A stretch of DNA of 64,000 nt. Origin: Terebella lapidaria. Lineage: Eukaryota > Annelida > Polychaeta > Terebellida > Terebellidae. Positions within the stretch are counted from its first letter, which is position 1. Each line of letters starts with the position of its first letter. Location of the stretch: the NCBI GenBank assembly GCA_949152475.1, contig OX424559.1:16461809-16525808 (forward strand), read 5' to 3'. This document shows positions 23,655 to 35,072 of the stretch, piece after piece. The position numbers were made by a program, and so were the translations under genes. Below the pieces are notes generated by a model, which had not been told where the DNA came from, did not search any database, and worked only from the letters and a program-made list of their open reading frames with translations.

Positions 23655-26453
23655 CTACTTCTCTTCCCGTTCACGCCTGCTGGCGGGAGGAGGCGGGGCC
23701 GCTGGCGATGCTTGTCGCATGAGCTGCAACTGCTCATCCGGGGGTAACCTTGGCAGAATGGACACAATTGTGGCCAAAAGCTCCCCCGGAATGGTCGGTG
23801 TAGACGGGGTCGTCGGGGCTGTTGCCTCCGGAGTAGTTGGGGTCGACGCTGCTTGGAGCCGAGCGTTTTCCTGTTGGAGGTTATCAACTCGATCCTCCAA
23901 CTGAGTCACGCGAACTCGGAGCCGAAGATTTTCCTCGGACAGGGCGTCCGGGAACGTGGGCTGGTGGCGCTCATGTAGGGCGCCCATCCCAAAGCCGACA
24001 GACAGGCCGTTGTACTCTGCCTGTCTGATGTGATGGTCCAGGGCCGACAGATACTCCCGACGAATTAGTCGCAAGTACTGGTGCGCTAAATCGTCAGCGC
24101 GGGCGAGTGACAGGGTCGGAAGGTGCTCCTCCGGTTCTGACGGCAGGAGCAAGGGGTCGGCGTTATGGGCGGCCTGTTCGAGACGAGCCGTCCAAAAGTC
24201 CTCGTGAAATCCGAGGTAGTTCGGGAGCCGCTGGGCGTCCTCATCCCGCAGAAAGTCTGTGAGGTCGGGGTTCTGGCCGGGTAGCGCCTGCAGGCCGGGA
24301 AGCGAGCGGGTCGCCAGACGTCTGCCGTGTTGCCGCAGGAACTGGAAATCGGCCGCGAACTCGCCGGATCCATGAAGCGGTAGACGCTCGTCGAGGTCTC
24401 TGTGGAGTGACTCAAGCTGCTCCGGGTCGTCCACTTGGAGTCGGGGCCGGTCTCTATCGGTGCCGCGTGTCGGGACGGAGCACAGAGGTTCCACTTCCTC
24501 CGTGAGGTACGGCGGGAGCGGGACGGGTTCCACCATCCGTCGTGAAGGCTCTGGTGAAGATTCCGGGGTCGAAAACGGTGTCGGGGTCGCACGTACAGGA
24601 GAACCGGGTGCAATCTCCCTGAGTGGAGGTGGCCGATCCTCAACTGGACTCTTCGGCTCGGGAGTCTCCTTGCCGGTTGATGATGATACCGGTGTGGTAT
24701 TCAGGGGTCGACTCGGGAGTGGCGGATACTCCTCAGGTGGAGGGACCAATCCCTCACGGACTCGGTAGTCCGTGACGTTAGAGGCCGTGGGTCGTTCCAC
24801 AACCATCCGCCGGGGTATGATATCCGACGGCCGAGCTCTAGACGGGGTCGAAGATGTCACTGTGGTGACCGGTCGAGTTGTCGCTGGCGACACCACTGTC
24901 GCGAACGAAGCCGTCGTGACGACTGCCGAGGCCGAAACACCGGTGGTCGTTGTCGGGATCTCCTCCGCCGTGCTCACCGATGTTGTCTGGTAGTTTATGG
25001 GCCGAACGAAGAAGATCGTACTGGGTCGTCGAATTCGAACCCGCGTGTTCATGGTCTCGATGTCACTGACCATGCGGGTAAGCCGAATCTCGTCTGCCGG
25101 GGTCGAAGCACGATTGTACTCCAGTCGACGGAGTACCTGTTGCACTTCCGGGGCCGAGTTGGGCGGATACTGTTCAAAGAGCTCTGGCGCCATGTGCCAG
25201 ATGCCGAACGTCAGGACGGTGTTGACATCCCTCCTGAAGATCGGGATGTTGGCCGGAACTCTTGGGGGTCGATAATTCGGGTTCGGCTGCATGTCGACTC
25301 TGCAGCGTAGCGCGAACCTGACGAGCATGGGGCCGGATGCCGATAGTCGTCCCTCCTGGTAGAAGGGGAACGACGTCACGTGTTGCGGGGTCGCTTGAGA
25401 CAGATGCCGGAACATCTCCTCCTGGGCCAATGTCCGGAAGCCGTCGCGGGCCGGACACACGAAGTAGTGCAGGAATGGAAAATGATACGCTAGCACGTGC
25501 GCATCAAGACTCTGGGCCGTCCGGAAAGGTCCGCGTCGTGGCACGGAGGACCACTGTCGCTCTCCTGCTCCTTCCTCTTCGCCGATGCAGAAGGGGCACT
25601 CGAATCGACCGTCTCCACGCTGTAGCGGGGCCAATGTGAGGAGGTTTCCCTCCGACAGGGTCGATTGCTCATCGAAGTTATGGATGTGGCCGTATCCCGC
25701 GCTTCGATTTCGCTTGTTGAGTGGAACCTTGTTCCAGTCTATGGGCCGAGTTCCGTAGGGTGTCACGGGAGGTGGCACCAATTCCATCAATTCCGCCACT
25801 TGCCGACGGAAAGTCGAGGTCGGGGCCGTAATAGCAGATCCGCCGCTGGAGCGTGACGAACTGCTGGAGGTCGATCGGGCTCCCGCTCCATGCTTCTTCT
25901 TGAAAGAAGTATAAGTTCTCTTGTTTGGAGAACGGGAGGCCGCAGGTCGTGCTACCGCCGAACCGGAAGCGGGTGAAGTCGGGGCCGGAGCGATCGGGGC
26001 GATCACTTGATTTGCTGGGTCGGGTTGGCGGCTCGCGGTGGCGACTCGTTGAGCTTCTTGGGCCGCTTGTCGTGCTTCAATTGCACGCTGGACGATACTT
26101 CCGCCCTCCTCGAGTCGGCGGAAGCGTTCGGGGTCGATATTGAAGATGTCGTCCGGAGTCGGGCTCGGTGTGTGGCGCTCTCCTCGTTGCGCCAGCTTGT
26201 TCCGGGCCGTCTTGGGTCGCGCTCCCTTTTCCGATCCACTTGCCGTGTCACTGAGCGTGACTGGATCGCGCTGCTCAGGCTGCGAGTCGGGGCCGGACGA
26301 AACTTCGTTGTCGGGGACGATTATGGGATGATCTGATTCATCCCCGGTGTCGATTACCTGGACGGTGATGTTATCGCCGTCCAACTTAACTGTGCGGGGC
26401 CGATTGTCACCTGGGTCGCCATTTTCCCGGTCGTCTCCGGGTTTGTCAGCCAT
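23655..26453 (-). CDS. ORF3 of family B: zinc-finger and coiled-coil protein of unknown role
   Basis: 932 codons, intact. Residues 1-110 are acidic; 110-140 form a charged helix; 150-210 are Ala/Ser/Pro-rich. At about 286-358 there is a metal-binding-like cluster: Cys286-x2-Cys289, then His319-x4-His324, then Cys333, His350 and His358. Residues about 500-680 are Pro/Thr/Ser-rich. At about 835-867 (SEENLRLRVRVTQLEDRVDN and following) a leucine-zipper-like coiled coil suggests dimers. No signal peptide or membrane segment is seen, so it is not an Env protein. The start at 26453 is the first ATG and the N-terminus matches that of family A. Its place downstream of pol implies a subgenomic RNA. 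A DNA- or RNA-binding, anti-silencing or regulatory role is possible but unproven. Confidence 0.85.
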   Translation of the reverse strand: MADKPGDDRENGDPGDNRPRTVKLDGDNITVQVIDTGDESDHPIIVPDNEVSSGPDSQPEQRDPVTLSDTASGSEKGARPKTARNKLAQRGERHTPSPTPDDIFNIDPERFRRLEEGGSIVQRAIEARQAAQEAQRVATASRQPDPANQVIAPIAPAPTSPASGSAVARPAASRSPNKRTYTSFKKKHGAGARSTSSSSSRSSGGSAITAPTSTFRRQVAELMELVPPPVTPYGTRPIDWNKVPLNKRNRSAGYGHIHNFDEQSTLSEGNLLTLAPLQRGDGRFECPFCIGEEEGAGERQWSSVPRRGPFRTAQSLDAHVLAYHFPFLHYFVCPARDGFRTLAQEEMFRHLSQATPQHVTSFPFYQEGRLSASGPMLVRFALRCRVDMQPNPNYRPPRVPANIPIFRRDVNTVLTFGIWHMAPELFEQYPPNSAPEVQQVLRRLEYNRASTPADEIRLTRMVSDIETMNTRVRIRRPSTIFFVRPINYQTTSVSTAEEIPTTTTGVSASAVVTTASFATVVSPATTRPVTTVTSSTPSRARPSDIIPRRMVVERPTASNVTDYRVREGLVPPPEEYPPLPSRPLNTTPVSSSTGKETPEPKSPVEDRPPPLREIAPGSPVRATPTPFSTPESSPEPSRRMVEPVPLPPYLTEEVEPLCSVPTRGTDRDRPRLQVDDPEQLESLHRDLDERLPLHGSGEFAADFQFLRQHGRRLATRSLPGLQALPGQNPDLTDFLRDEDAQRLPNYLGFHEDFWTARLEQAAHNADPLLLPSEPEEHLPTLSLARADDLAHQYLRLIRREYLSALDHHIRQAEYNGLSVGFGMGALHERHQPTFPDALSEENLRLRVRVTQLEDRVDNLQQENARLQAASTPTTPEATAPTTPSTPTIPGELLATIVSILPRLPPDEQLQLMRQASPAAPPPPASRREREEK

Positions 26454-27899
26454 GCTGACGGGCCGAACTCAAGCCGAAGTACTCCCCAAGTACTGACTAG
26501 GCTGGTTGTAACAAAGTCTGGATTTCTTCAAAACCAGCCTAGTTCAAATGCCGATAATCCAAGCCGAATTAACTCCAAAGTCTTGCGACCAGGATTTCAA
26601 TAATATCACAGTTTATAGGCCGATAAGTATTGTTCGATTAGCACAGTTTTTAGGACGATAGTCTGTATTACAATAGCCGAAACTTCAAGTCCGTCTTCCT
26701 CCTTCAAAGTCTCAGGCACAAGTGACCTGATTGCCGCTAATCTTCAATGCCGTACACAAAGATGCTGACAGCATCTCGATTCTTAGAACTGGGCCGGGGG
26801 GCGCTCTCTATATGTATAGAAAACGTCTTTACGCTATGTATCATTGTTCCAAGCGTACACACAGCAAGGCGGGGCCGTCGTCAAGGAAACGCGGGGCGAT
26901 CCTTCTCTGACCTCTTGGGTCAGTCCATTACGACAGTAGGGGTGTCCTCACACTGTCCAGATTTCCGTATGTCCATCTGCCGTCCCCTGGATAACTCGTG
27001 CCGAATCATTGTCTTTTTATACTAGTCGACTGTTCAGATTACTGGGCTCTTTTTGCCCGACGACTCACTATTGTAATTATTAGGGGCGACTTCATGTAGG
27101 TGCTGTAAACAGCTAAAATGTTTATTAGCGCTCGTGCGTGCCTTGTGAACTCATCAGTCCATCATTCCTTCTCCCACAAGTTAGCGCACAATAAACTACG
27201 GGGTCGAGTTGCTGTTTCACAGACGACACACAGTTATTAAAGGCTGAGATATGAATATCAATCACTCACAGGGGCGGACATCGTTCCATTCATTTTCAGC
27301 CAGTTCACAGGACGACGGGGCCGCAAATATTGTAGGGGTCGAAATTGCAATGATCTGGGTCGGTCACACCGCGGCGCTTTGAATATTTTGGGTGATGAAT
27401 TTGATGACAGGCCGCATCTTGGCATGATAGCTATGTAGTGACTGGTTCACGTACCACTGGGCCGTTCCTCCGAATATTACATGGAGTGAGTAGAGGCTCT
27501 GTCGACGCTTACTCCAGAACGAATCACACTATCACCTCTTCGACAACTAAGTGGCCTTACTCACGGTGTGACTGGTTATTATCCTCTTCGGCTGGCACAT
27601 GGATGGAAGCTTTACATGATAATCTTAGTCATTGCGTAACATACGCCTTGATCAATGGTACATGTTATACGGGGTCGAAACACATATCATAATGCAACCA
27701 ATTTTTCACCAGCATCATAATTATAATATCATATCTAGTGTGTATATATCGAGTTTGCCTCACTGACATCTTGTACATATTAAATGCATATATTGTTATT
27801 GTAATATAATATATTATTATTGGGAAAGACATGATATCATAGTCCATTAGACATGCATAATTCATCATCAATGATATCAATCAGATAACAAGGCCGGGG
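26454..27899 (-). other. Spacer between pol and ORF3 of family B
   Basis: No frame of note. GGCCG and GGTCG words continue through it, for example around 26452-26466, 27200-27210 and 27310-27365, showing that the motif enrichment is not a by-product of codon choice. A promoter or splice acceptor for ORF3 would be expected here. Confidence 0.6.
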
Positions 27900-30800
27900 T
27901 TATCTATAGCGGGCCGGTCTGCGTGCGTGGCGTCTGGGTCGATTTGGTCGTGCAGGCGGGGGCGTAGCCTCGCTTGTCTCAGGGTCGGAAGATACCACAG
28001 GCTTTTGCCTGCGTGTCTTGCGTGCCGGTTTTGGAGTGTCGGAACTTGATCTGTGTGATCTTTTCCGTTGCCGATGTCGACTTGAGCCGGATGAAGTCGG
28101 AGATCGCGATTGGCGATTCTGGGTCGTGGGTGAATCAGACTCAGCTGTTTGGTCTGAATCGGTATGCCGATCTTGGACTGTTACCTCCCAAGGGTAATAG
28201 AACTCCTTGAGAAGTCCCATGGGGTCGGGGGACTGTTCTGGGTCGGACTTGCTTGACGACGACGTGGGTCGTACAGGGTCGGAGTAGATGTGGGCCGCTT
28301 GGTTGTCACCTTCGTATGGCTTGAGCACATCCAGATGAACAACACGAGTGTTCCGAGGGTTGGAAACCAGGGCGATACGGTAATCCACCTCGGTTACACG
28401 GTCGATGATCCTCCAGGGACCAGTCCAGGGCCGAGCGAACTTATTATTCTGCGTGAGTGGCAGATAATAATACCGGACTAGTTCGCCTGGTTGAAACTGG
28501 GGTCGTGGTTTCACGTGGGCGTCATAACCCATCTTTTGCCGAATTGCCGCTTTCTCGAGATGGTCTTGGGCGAAACCGTGGGCCGTCCTGATGGCTTGCC
28601 GCAAATACTCCACATACTCCGGACCACACGGAGGTAGAGGCTCAGGGTCGTAGGTCGGAAACATGAGGTCGACTGGCAAGTTACACTCGTGTCCATACAC
28701 CATCAGATGCGGGGTGCATCCCGTGGACGAGTGTACTGAGGTTCGATAGGCCATTAACACATATGGCAAGTGCAAGTCCCAATCGTTTGCACGATCGCTG
28801 ACGAACGCACTCAGCATGTTGAGCAATGTCCTGTTGAATCGCTCAACCTGGCCGTCGCTCTGGGGTCGGTATGGGGTCGTACGAATCTTCTTAGCGCCCA
28901 GTAGACGCACAACATGCCGGAACAGGGACGACTCGAACTCAGTACCTTGATCGCTATGGACCGCTTTGGGGACACCGTGGTAGACTATCCACCGATTCAC
29001 CAGGGTGTCGGCAACATTTTTGGCCGTATGTCGCCGTAGCGGAAAAGCGTCAGTGTACTTCGTAAAGTAGTCCGACACGACTAGTACATACCGATAGCCT
29101 CTTCCCGTGACCTTGTGGGTGTCGAGGATGTCCATCGCTATTCTGTCGAACGGCGCTCCTGTCGGTAGCTGTGTCAGGGGCGATCTTTTTGGGGCCGGTT
29201 TACCCTTGCGGGTCACACATTGCGGGCAGCGGGCACACCAGCGGGCGACGTCCAGCGCCAAGCCGGGCCAATAGAATCGGTGCCTGACTCTCTCGATGGT
29301 ACGCTGTATGCCGAGATGTCCGACAATCTTGAGGTCGTGTAGTTGGTGCAGAACTTGTGTCCTGAGTGCTACGGGGAGCACGGTTTGCACCACGGGCCGT
29401 CCAGCAGGGTCGGGTTTTATATGTCGAACCAGCACTCCGTCTTGTAGCGCCAGGAGGTTCCAGCGAGAAACAAGTGTCTTTACCTCCTCTCCTTGGCGGG
29501 CGACTTCTCGCGAGTCAGGCTTGGTGCCGGCTAGTATCCATTGCCGCACTTTTCCGACGCTGGGGTCGGCTTGCTGCGCCGCGACAATGTCCTGGGTCGA
29601 ATAGTCCGAAAGCCACTTTTGTCCATCAAGTGTGGCGTCCAAAGCACGGACTCGAACAACTTGGCGTGCCGAAACTAGCTGGGGCAAGACCGGTGATGTT
29701 ATCGAATCACTGTCCAGGAGGTCTGCCCTTGTCTGGGTCGGAACAACAGTTATCCGACGAACTGGAAGTTCTCCGGAACTTGTTTCTGGGTCGGTCGGAG
29801 GTGTGACGAGTCGTCCGGGACAGTCTTGGTGTTTGCAACTGTGGCACCGTGACAAGCCGTCGGCGTTACCGTGTAGTTTTCCGGGTCGATGCTCTATCCG
29901 AAAGTCATACTGCTGTAGCTTGGCGAGCCACCTAGCGAGCATGCCATCGGCGTCGCTGTAGTTTTTCAGCCACCTTAGCGAGCTATGGTCGGTTCGGAGG
30001 AGGAATTTCCTACCCCAGAGGTAGTGCCGATAGTGTTGCACCATCTCAACTACTGCCAGTAGTTCCCGATAGGTGGTGCAATAGTTCCGCTGGGTCCGGG
30101 ACAGGGTCTTGCTGGCGAACCCGATGGGGATCTCCTTCCCGTTAACCCTTTGTGAGAGGGCTCCTCCCACAGCAAAGCCGCTTGCATCCGTATCGAGGAT
30201 GAAGTAGTCCTCCGGATTCTGGGTCGGATGAGCGAGCTTGGGCGCCTTGATGAGGGCGTCGCGGAGTCGCTGGAAAGCTCGTCGCTGGGCCGGTCCCCAA
30301 GTGAAGTGGCATTCACCTCGGGTAAGCGCTACGAGAGGTTCAGCGATCTCAGCGTAGTCCTTGATGAATCGCCTGTGGTAGTTGGCAAAACCAAGGAAAG
30401 CCCTGACGTCGGTGATCTCGCACGGGGTCGGCCATTCTCTGATGGCTTTGACTTTGTTGGGGTCGACTCGGATTCCTTGGCCGCTCACTATGAACCCTAA
30501 GTACAAGATTTCCCGTTGGAATAACTCGCACTTCTTGGGCTGAAGTTTCAGGCCTGCCGATCTGATTCGATCCAGGACCGCTTCCAGGTTTGCGAGTGCC
30601 TGGTCGAATGTTCTGCCGTAAGCTATCACGTCGTCGAGATAGCACATACACCGGGTCCACAAGTAACCACGGAGTATGGTCTCCATAAGCCGTTCGAAGG
30701 TTGCCGGGGCGTTGCTAAGGCCGAATGGCATGACCTTAAACTGATAGAGTCCCTTCCTTGTGGCGAAGGCAGTCTTCGGTCTGTCGCTGGGGTCGACTTC

Positions 30801-32473
30801 AACCTGCCAGTAGCCAGAGGCCAGGTCTAGGGCCGAGAAGTAGTTGGCGCCTGCCAGGGCGTCATGAGTGTCCTGAATGTTGGGCAAGGGATACGAATCC
30901 TTGCGGGTGACGTCATTCAGGAGCCGATAGTCGACACAGAAGCGTACTTGTCCGTTCTTCTTCCGCACGAGCACTACCTGTGCGCTCCAGGGCGAATCGG
31001 ACGGCTCAATACACCCCAAGCGGAGCATCTTGTCGATCTCCTCGTCGATGATGCTTTGCTGCGCCTGAGGGACGCGTCGCTGTCGTTGTCGAATTGGGGC
31101 CGAGTTGCCGGTGTCGATTCTATGCTGGACGACTTGGGTCCGTCCCAGTTGGCCGTCTGGGTGCATAAATGTGTCCTGGTATTGGTGAACCAGGTTGGCG
31201 CAACGCCGATGCTGTTCCGGCGCTAGTCCGGCGCGATCCACCATTTCTTGTAGATGTGGCGGTAGGTCGCGGTAGTGACTGGCGTCTACCGTGGCCGGGT
31301 CGGGCTCCTCTCCGGGTCGTGGCAGAGCTCCGACGACACTTTCAACAGGGCTTGCTATGGCGACAGGGTCGGAACGGGTGAGCGTAATGCCGGTATCTGC
31401 TGGATTGACTACCGACACCTTTACGCACTGCCGATTCAGGGTCGTAAGTGTTCTCCCCATGATGAGGTCGGTTTCCTCGGGAAAGGTCGTAAGTGGCTGG
31501 ACTATCCTCGGGTGTTGTCGAACTCGAACTCGGGAAGTCGGGACCAGCTCCACTATTGCTTCGCTGCGTGCGGGGACGGTGACAGCTCGTCGCACGGCCA
31601 TTCTGACAACATTGGCCTCAATGTCTTTATGTGCGAACAGGATTTCTTTGTGTACCTGTATCGTTCCTTCACCGTAATTCACTACAGCGTGAGCTTGCCG
31701 AAAAAAGTTCATGCCGAGAATCATGTCGTCATGTATGTCAGCCACACAAAAGGTTACGACCATATGGTTAGTTCCGACCTGTATTGAGAGGTCGATCAGT
31801 CCATCGATCGGGCTTGACTGTCCGGTGACGTCACGAATAATAGCCGAAGTAGACCGCAAATGTCGCTGGTCAGCGGGGACGTGACGTAGCTGATCGCGTC
31901 GGAGCAGGGAGATCTGCGCTCCGGAGTCGAGTACAGCCTTTATCGTCTTGTTTCCGACGTGTACCGGCAACTTCCAGCATTTGTGATTGGTGGCGCTGGA
32001 GTTGTTGATGACAGCCGGAATTTCGGGGTCGTCTAGCGGTGGCCGGAAGAGTGTGTGCAGAGGCGGCAGTTTGGATTCCGGTCCACTCGGAAAAGCGTAG
32101 AATCCTCCGTCGTCGGAGATCCACTCGATCTCGGACATGCTGTCCGTTCCGGTGCCGTTGGCGGTCGGGGGTGACACCCCTTCAGGACGACGGTCTCCAC
32201 GTGGTGGTCGCTGTGGCCGCGGTGCGGACACCCCTTCATAAAAAGAGGCCGGTTTCGGGGTCGGAGCTTGACATTTTGTACACACCCCTTCAAGGAGCTG
32301 AGGTGTGGGCTGGGCCGGCTGCGGGGTCGTTATTGGTGTCGTTACCGGTACAGTAGTCGTGACAACCGCAGATGTGGAGCGGGGAACGTTGTCCTGTTGT
32401 CTGGAAGGTCCTTGCTCCTCAGCACCTTCCCCTACTGGTTTGACGACGGGGTCGGAGGTGTTGGTGGGGCCGG
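27900..32473 (-). CDS. pol: Pol polyprotein of family B (protease, RT, RNase H, integrase)
   Basis: The frame is open from 32473, overlapping the last 42 bases of gag, and the first GTG-started stretch of 1,461 codons begins at 32285. Expression needs a -1 shift from gag; no classical slippery heptamer was recognised in the overlap. Counting from 32285: protease Asp-Ser-Gly at 120-122; RT with Tyr-Leu-Asp-Asp at 549-552; RNase H with FILDTDASG at about 695-703; the integrase zinc region with Cys-x2-Cys near 1010; integrase catalytic Asp1042, Asp1102 and Glu1138 (35 residues between the last two); then a C-terminal domain ending VVHLDVLKPY and a very basic Arg/Ser-rich tail. All catalytic residues are present. 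The order RT-RNase H-integrase is that of Ty3/gypsy elements. Confidence 0.95.
32174..32291 (-). repeat. Three internal copies of the polypurine-tract decamer, spaced 54 bases
   Basis: GAAGGGGTGT on the minus strand at 32282-32291, 32228-32237 and 32174-32183. All three read Glu-Gly-Val in the pol frame, as the start of an 18-residue repeat whose remaining residues differ. Confidence 0.85.
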
Positions 32474-35011
32474 TTTAGTTTGGTTACCGGTTTGGTTAGG
32501 TACTGACAACACTTGAGCTGTCCTTCTGTCAGTACCGGGACCATTGGGCCGAAATGCTAGCGGTTTCATGCCGTTACGTACTAGCACATCCTTAAGCCGA
32601 AAGCACCGCATCCAGCGATGGCCGGGCTTCTTGCAAAAGAAGCACACCATGGGTCGTCCGGGTTGCGGGGGTCGATCACCTTTCATCGGGGCCGTTGTTC
32701 GTAGGACAGAGAAGATAGCCGTTTCCTCGCATAGTCCATTCTCGTCACTAAGGACACACTGGAAGGCTTCGGCCACCCACTCGCGTGAGCTGGTTGGCAC
32801 TGAGTGTTCGTCGCAACCTTGTAGGCCGGTAGTGTCACTGTCCGCGGGGTCGTAGTAGGCCGCAATTTGCTCTGGGGTTAGTGTTTCCCCCTGAGTGACT
32901 TGTCCCATGGCACAGGACAGTTCCTCATTGACAGGGTCGTCTTCCGCGTATCCGCTTGCGGAAATGTCAGCACGTCGTGTGCCTCGATGTCGATCTCTGG
33001 CTGTCCTCTGTTGACGACTCTCTACCTTGAGAACGGCCGTAAGTGCCTCACTGTAACTGTTAAAAGTGAGGGCACACAGTTTATCGGCAATGGGGTCGGG
33101 TTGGCCGTTCACGAATTGTGCAATTACGGTTCGTTGCCGCGACGTTGGCGTAACGTCGTCGAACACTTGCTCCGCCAGGGCCTGGAGTCGCTCCATGTAG
33201 TGTTCCGCGTCCTCTTTTCGTTCCCGCTTGAGGAACGGGAAATCGTCCCGTTTCGACTGTCGACGGGGCTCGGGTTCCCAGCCCTCTAGGAGTTGGCGAC
33301 GGAACTCTCCCCAGGGAGTTGCGACCGGGATATTTAGAGCTAGCGCTTCAGCGCGGCCGCGTAGCGTGCTCCGGAAGGTCGTCGTCTTGTTGAGGTCGGA
33401 GTAAGTAAAGGCCGCAGTGAATTGTTCGAAACTCCGAATGTATTGAGTGAGATTGCCCTCCTTAAAGGTCGCACGCCATTGAGCCATTTTGGCCGTAGCC
33501 AACGTTTGGGGCTCAGACGTGAGTCTCTGTGGCGTGGGCGTGTCAACACTCACCGCAACTGGTGTAGTCGCTGTAGTGGCCGTCGGAGTCGGAACAGCCG
33601 AAGTCGCCGGAGCCGTCGTATCTGGGCCGATCGGGGTCGCGTTAGCGGGGGCGGTCGGTGCTGTCGTCGCGGAGACGGCGAGCGATGCGGCGGGTGGTGC
33701 CGTCGTGTGACTGGGGTCGTGTGGTGCTTGTGCAGCGGGGGCCGGTTGACTGTATGGAGGCGTCACCCATGGTATCCCGACTGAGGGTGGGAATACAGCC
33801 GGTGGTGGATATCGGTATACCGATCCATCTGGGCATACACCATGGTACACTAATCCGGGTTGTGCACCATGATAGCCGGTGTCAGCGATCACGCTGGGAA
33901 CGCCACCATATCCAGGCGGTGGGTTCGCGTAGCCGACATGCGGTGAATAGTATCCGACAGCTACTCCATTTGGAACACCGCTTGTTGCGCCAGGGTATCC
34001 GACTGGCAGTACACCATATCCGTTGGTGTTTCCGACTGATTGTGAGATCGGAGGTCCGATCATTGGCACAACATTTTCTGCCGGAGCAGACACAACTTGA
34101 TCTTGCGACGGATCGAAGCGCGGTTGTTCTCCGGTAGTCGGCGATGGTCGGTGCGTGGTCGGCGCGGGAGCGCGTGTGTCGGAAGTCGGCGTGTCGGGGT
34201 CGCAGGGTCGGCGACTTGATGTCGAAGGTGCTTGTCGGGGTCGCGCTTGTCGCATGGTGGCGCGAGGTTCCGCCATTGTGTCGCTGGGTCGTTGTTGTCG
34301 TAGCGGCGTCGCGATCCGGGTAGCGGTCGTCATCAGGATGTCTTCGGATGTCGCTCCCGTCTGGCTGGGTCGTGTGTACTCTACCACCGTAGGCTCGGTC
34401 GGTATGCGTGAGTACATTTCTGGCGCGGGGCCGTGTTGTCTCGGCGTCATGGACGGCGCCAGGGGTCGATTGGCCGAATAAGCGTTCGGCGGGGTCGATT
34501 CCGGAACATTGTCAGACTGACAAACCCACTGTCGTATCCGAGAGTTACTTGGTGGGTGCGTAACCATTGACGTGTCTATGGTTACCGGCCGGACGTCCAC
34601 TGCTAATTGTTCTGGGTCGATATCACAATCTACGCTCGCTCTTTGACGTGAGCGCGTATAGTTTCTGTCGGCAAAGTCACTTTTCTGGGTCGCTCTAGCG
34701 GGCGTGGCCGAGTACGCTCTAGCGTGTGCACGCAGAATGTCACTTACTGTATGTGACGGCGCGAGCGGGTCTTCGTCTAGGAACTCCTGCACCAGGTCGG
34801 TAGGCGGCGAAAACGATCTCAGGGACGAATGGTCGCCAATGGAGTCGAAAAGGCCGGACGGTTGTTGCTCCTGCGACAGTGGAACTGTATCGCTCATGGC
34901 AACTGAGCGAGGGCCGGAAGGTCGGAAGGCCGGATTCGGATTGATCGTCACTTCATCATCCGTAGGGTCGAGTGGCTCACCGCGGGAGGCTCCCGGGGCC
35001 AATGCCATCAA
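32432..35011 (-). CDS. gag: Gag of family B
   Basis: 859 codons, intact, from the first ATG at 35011; the next candidate start is 34897, but residues upstream of it are conserved with family A, which supports the early start. The N-terminal half is Pro/Thr/Ala-rich with a Gly-Tyr-Pro stretch. Residues about 520-670 (WRATFKEGNLTQYIRSFEQF and following) resemble the retrotransposon Gag core domain. A CCHC knuckle (CFFCKKPGHRWMRC) lies at about 790-803. It would assemble the cytoplasmic particle and bind element RNA. The stop is TAG at 32432-32434; pol follows in the -1 frame. Confidence 0.93.
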   Translation of the reverse strand: MMALAPGASRGEPLDPTDDEVTINPNPAFRPSGPRSVAMSDTVPLSQEQQPSGLFDSIGDHSSLRSFSPPTDLVQEFLDEDPLAPSHTVSDILRAHARAYSATPARATQKSDFADRNYTRSRQRASVDCDIDPEQLAVDVRPVTIDTSMVTHPPSNSRIRQWVCQSDNVPESTPPNAYSANRPLAPSMTPRQHGPAPEMYSRIPTEPTVVEYTRPSQTGATSEDILMTTATRIATPLRQQRPSDTMAEPRATMRQARPRQAPSTSSRRPCDPDTPTSDTRAPAPTTHRPSPTTGEQPRFDPSQDQVVSAPAENVVPMIGPPISQSVGNTNGYGVLPVGYPGATSGVPNGVAVGYYSPHVGYANPPPGYGGVPSVIADTGYHGAQPGLVYHGVCPDGSVYRYPPPAVFPPSVGIPWVTPPYSQPAPAAQAPHDPSHTTAPPAASLAVSATTAPTAPANATPIGPDTTAPATSAVPTPTATTATTPVAVSVDTPTPQRLTSEPQTLATAKMAQWRATFKEGNLTQYIRSFEQFTAAFTYSDLNKTTTFRSTLRGRAEALALNIPVATPWGEFRRQLLEGWEPEPRRQSKRDDFPFLKRERKEDAEHYMERLQALAEQVFDDVTPTSRQRTVIAQFVNGQPDPIADKLCALTFNSYSEALTAVLKVESRQQRTARDRHRGTRRADISASGYAEDDPVNEELSCAMGQVTQGETLTPEQIAAYYDPADSDTTGLQGCDEHSVPTSSREWVAEAFQCVLSDENGLCEETAIFSVLRTTAPMKGDRPPQPGRPMVCFFCKKPGHRWMRCFRLKDVLVRNGMKPLAFRPNGPGTDRRTAQVLSVPNQTGNQTKPAPPTPPTPSSNQ

Positions 35012-35046
35012 TGCCGGTCAGGTCTGGGTCGATAATCCGAGACTAG

Positions 35047-35072
35047 CTCAGATCCTGGTCGAACGGCGCCAA
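35047..35072 (-). promoter_or_regulatory. Primer binding site of family B
   Basis: Immediately inside the 5' LTR the minus strand reads TTGGCGCCGTTCGACCAG, starting with TGG after one T. It is similar in position and in its GACCAGGAT core to family A. The tRNA was not identified. Confidence 0.65.

Noticed and set aside
23655..26453. ORF3 as a retroviral envelope gene
   Set aside because: No signal peptide, membrane segment or cleavage site; zinc-binding-like Cys/His and a coiled coil instead.
30864..31787. Plus-strand frames of 120-170 codons
   Set aside because: Shadows of the intact family B pol on the minus strand, with no recognisable content of their own.
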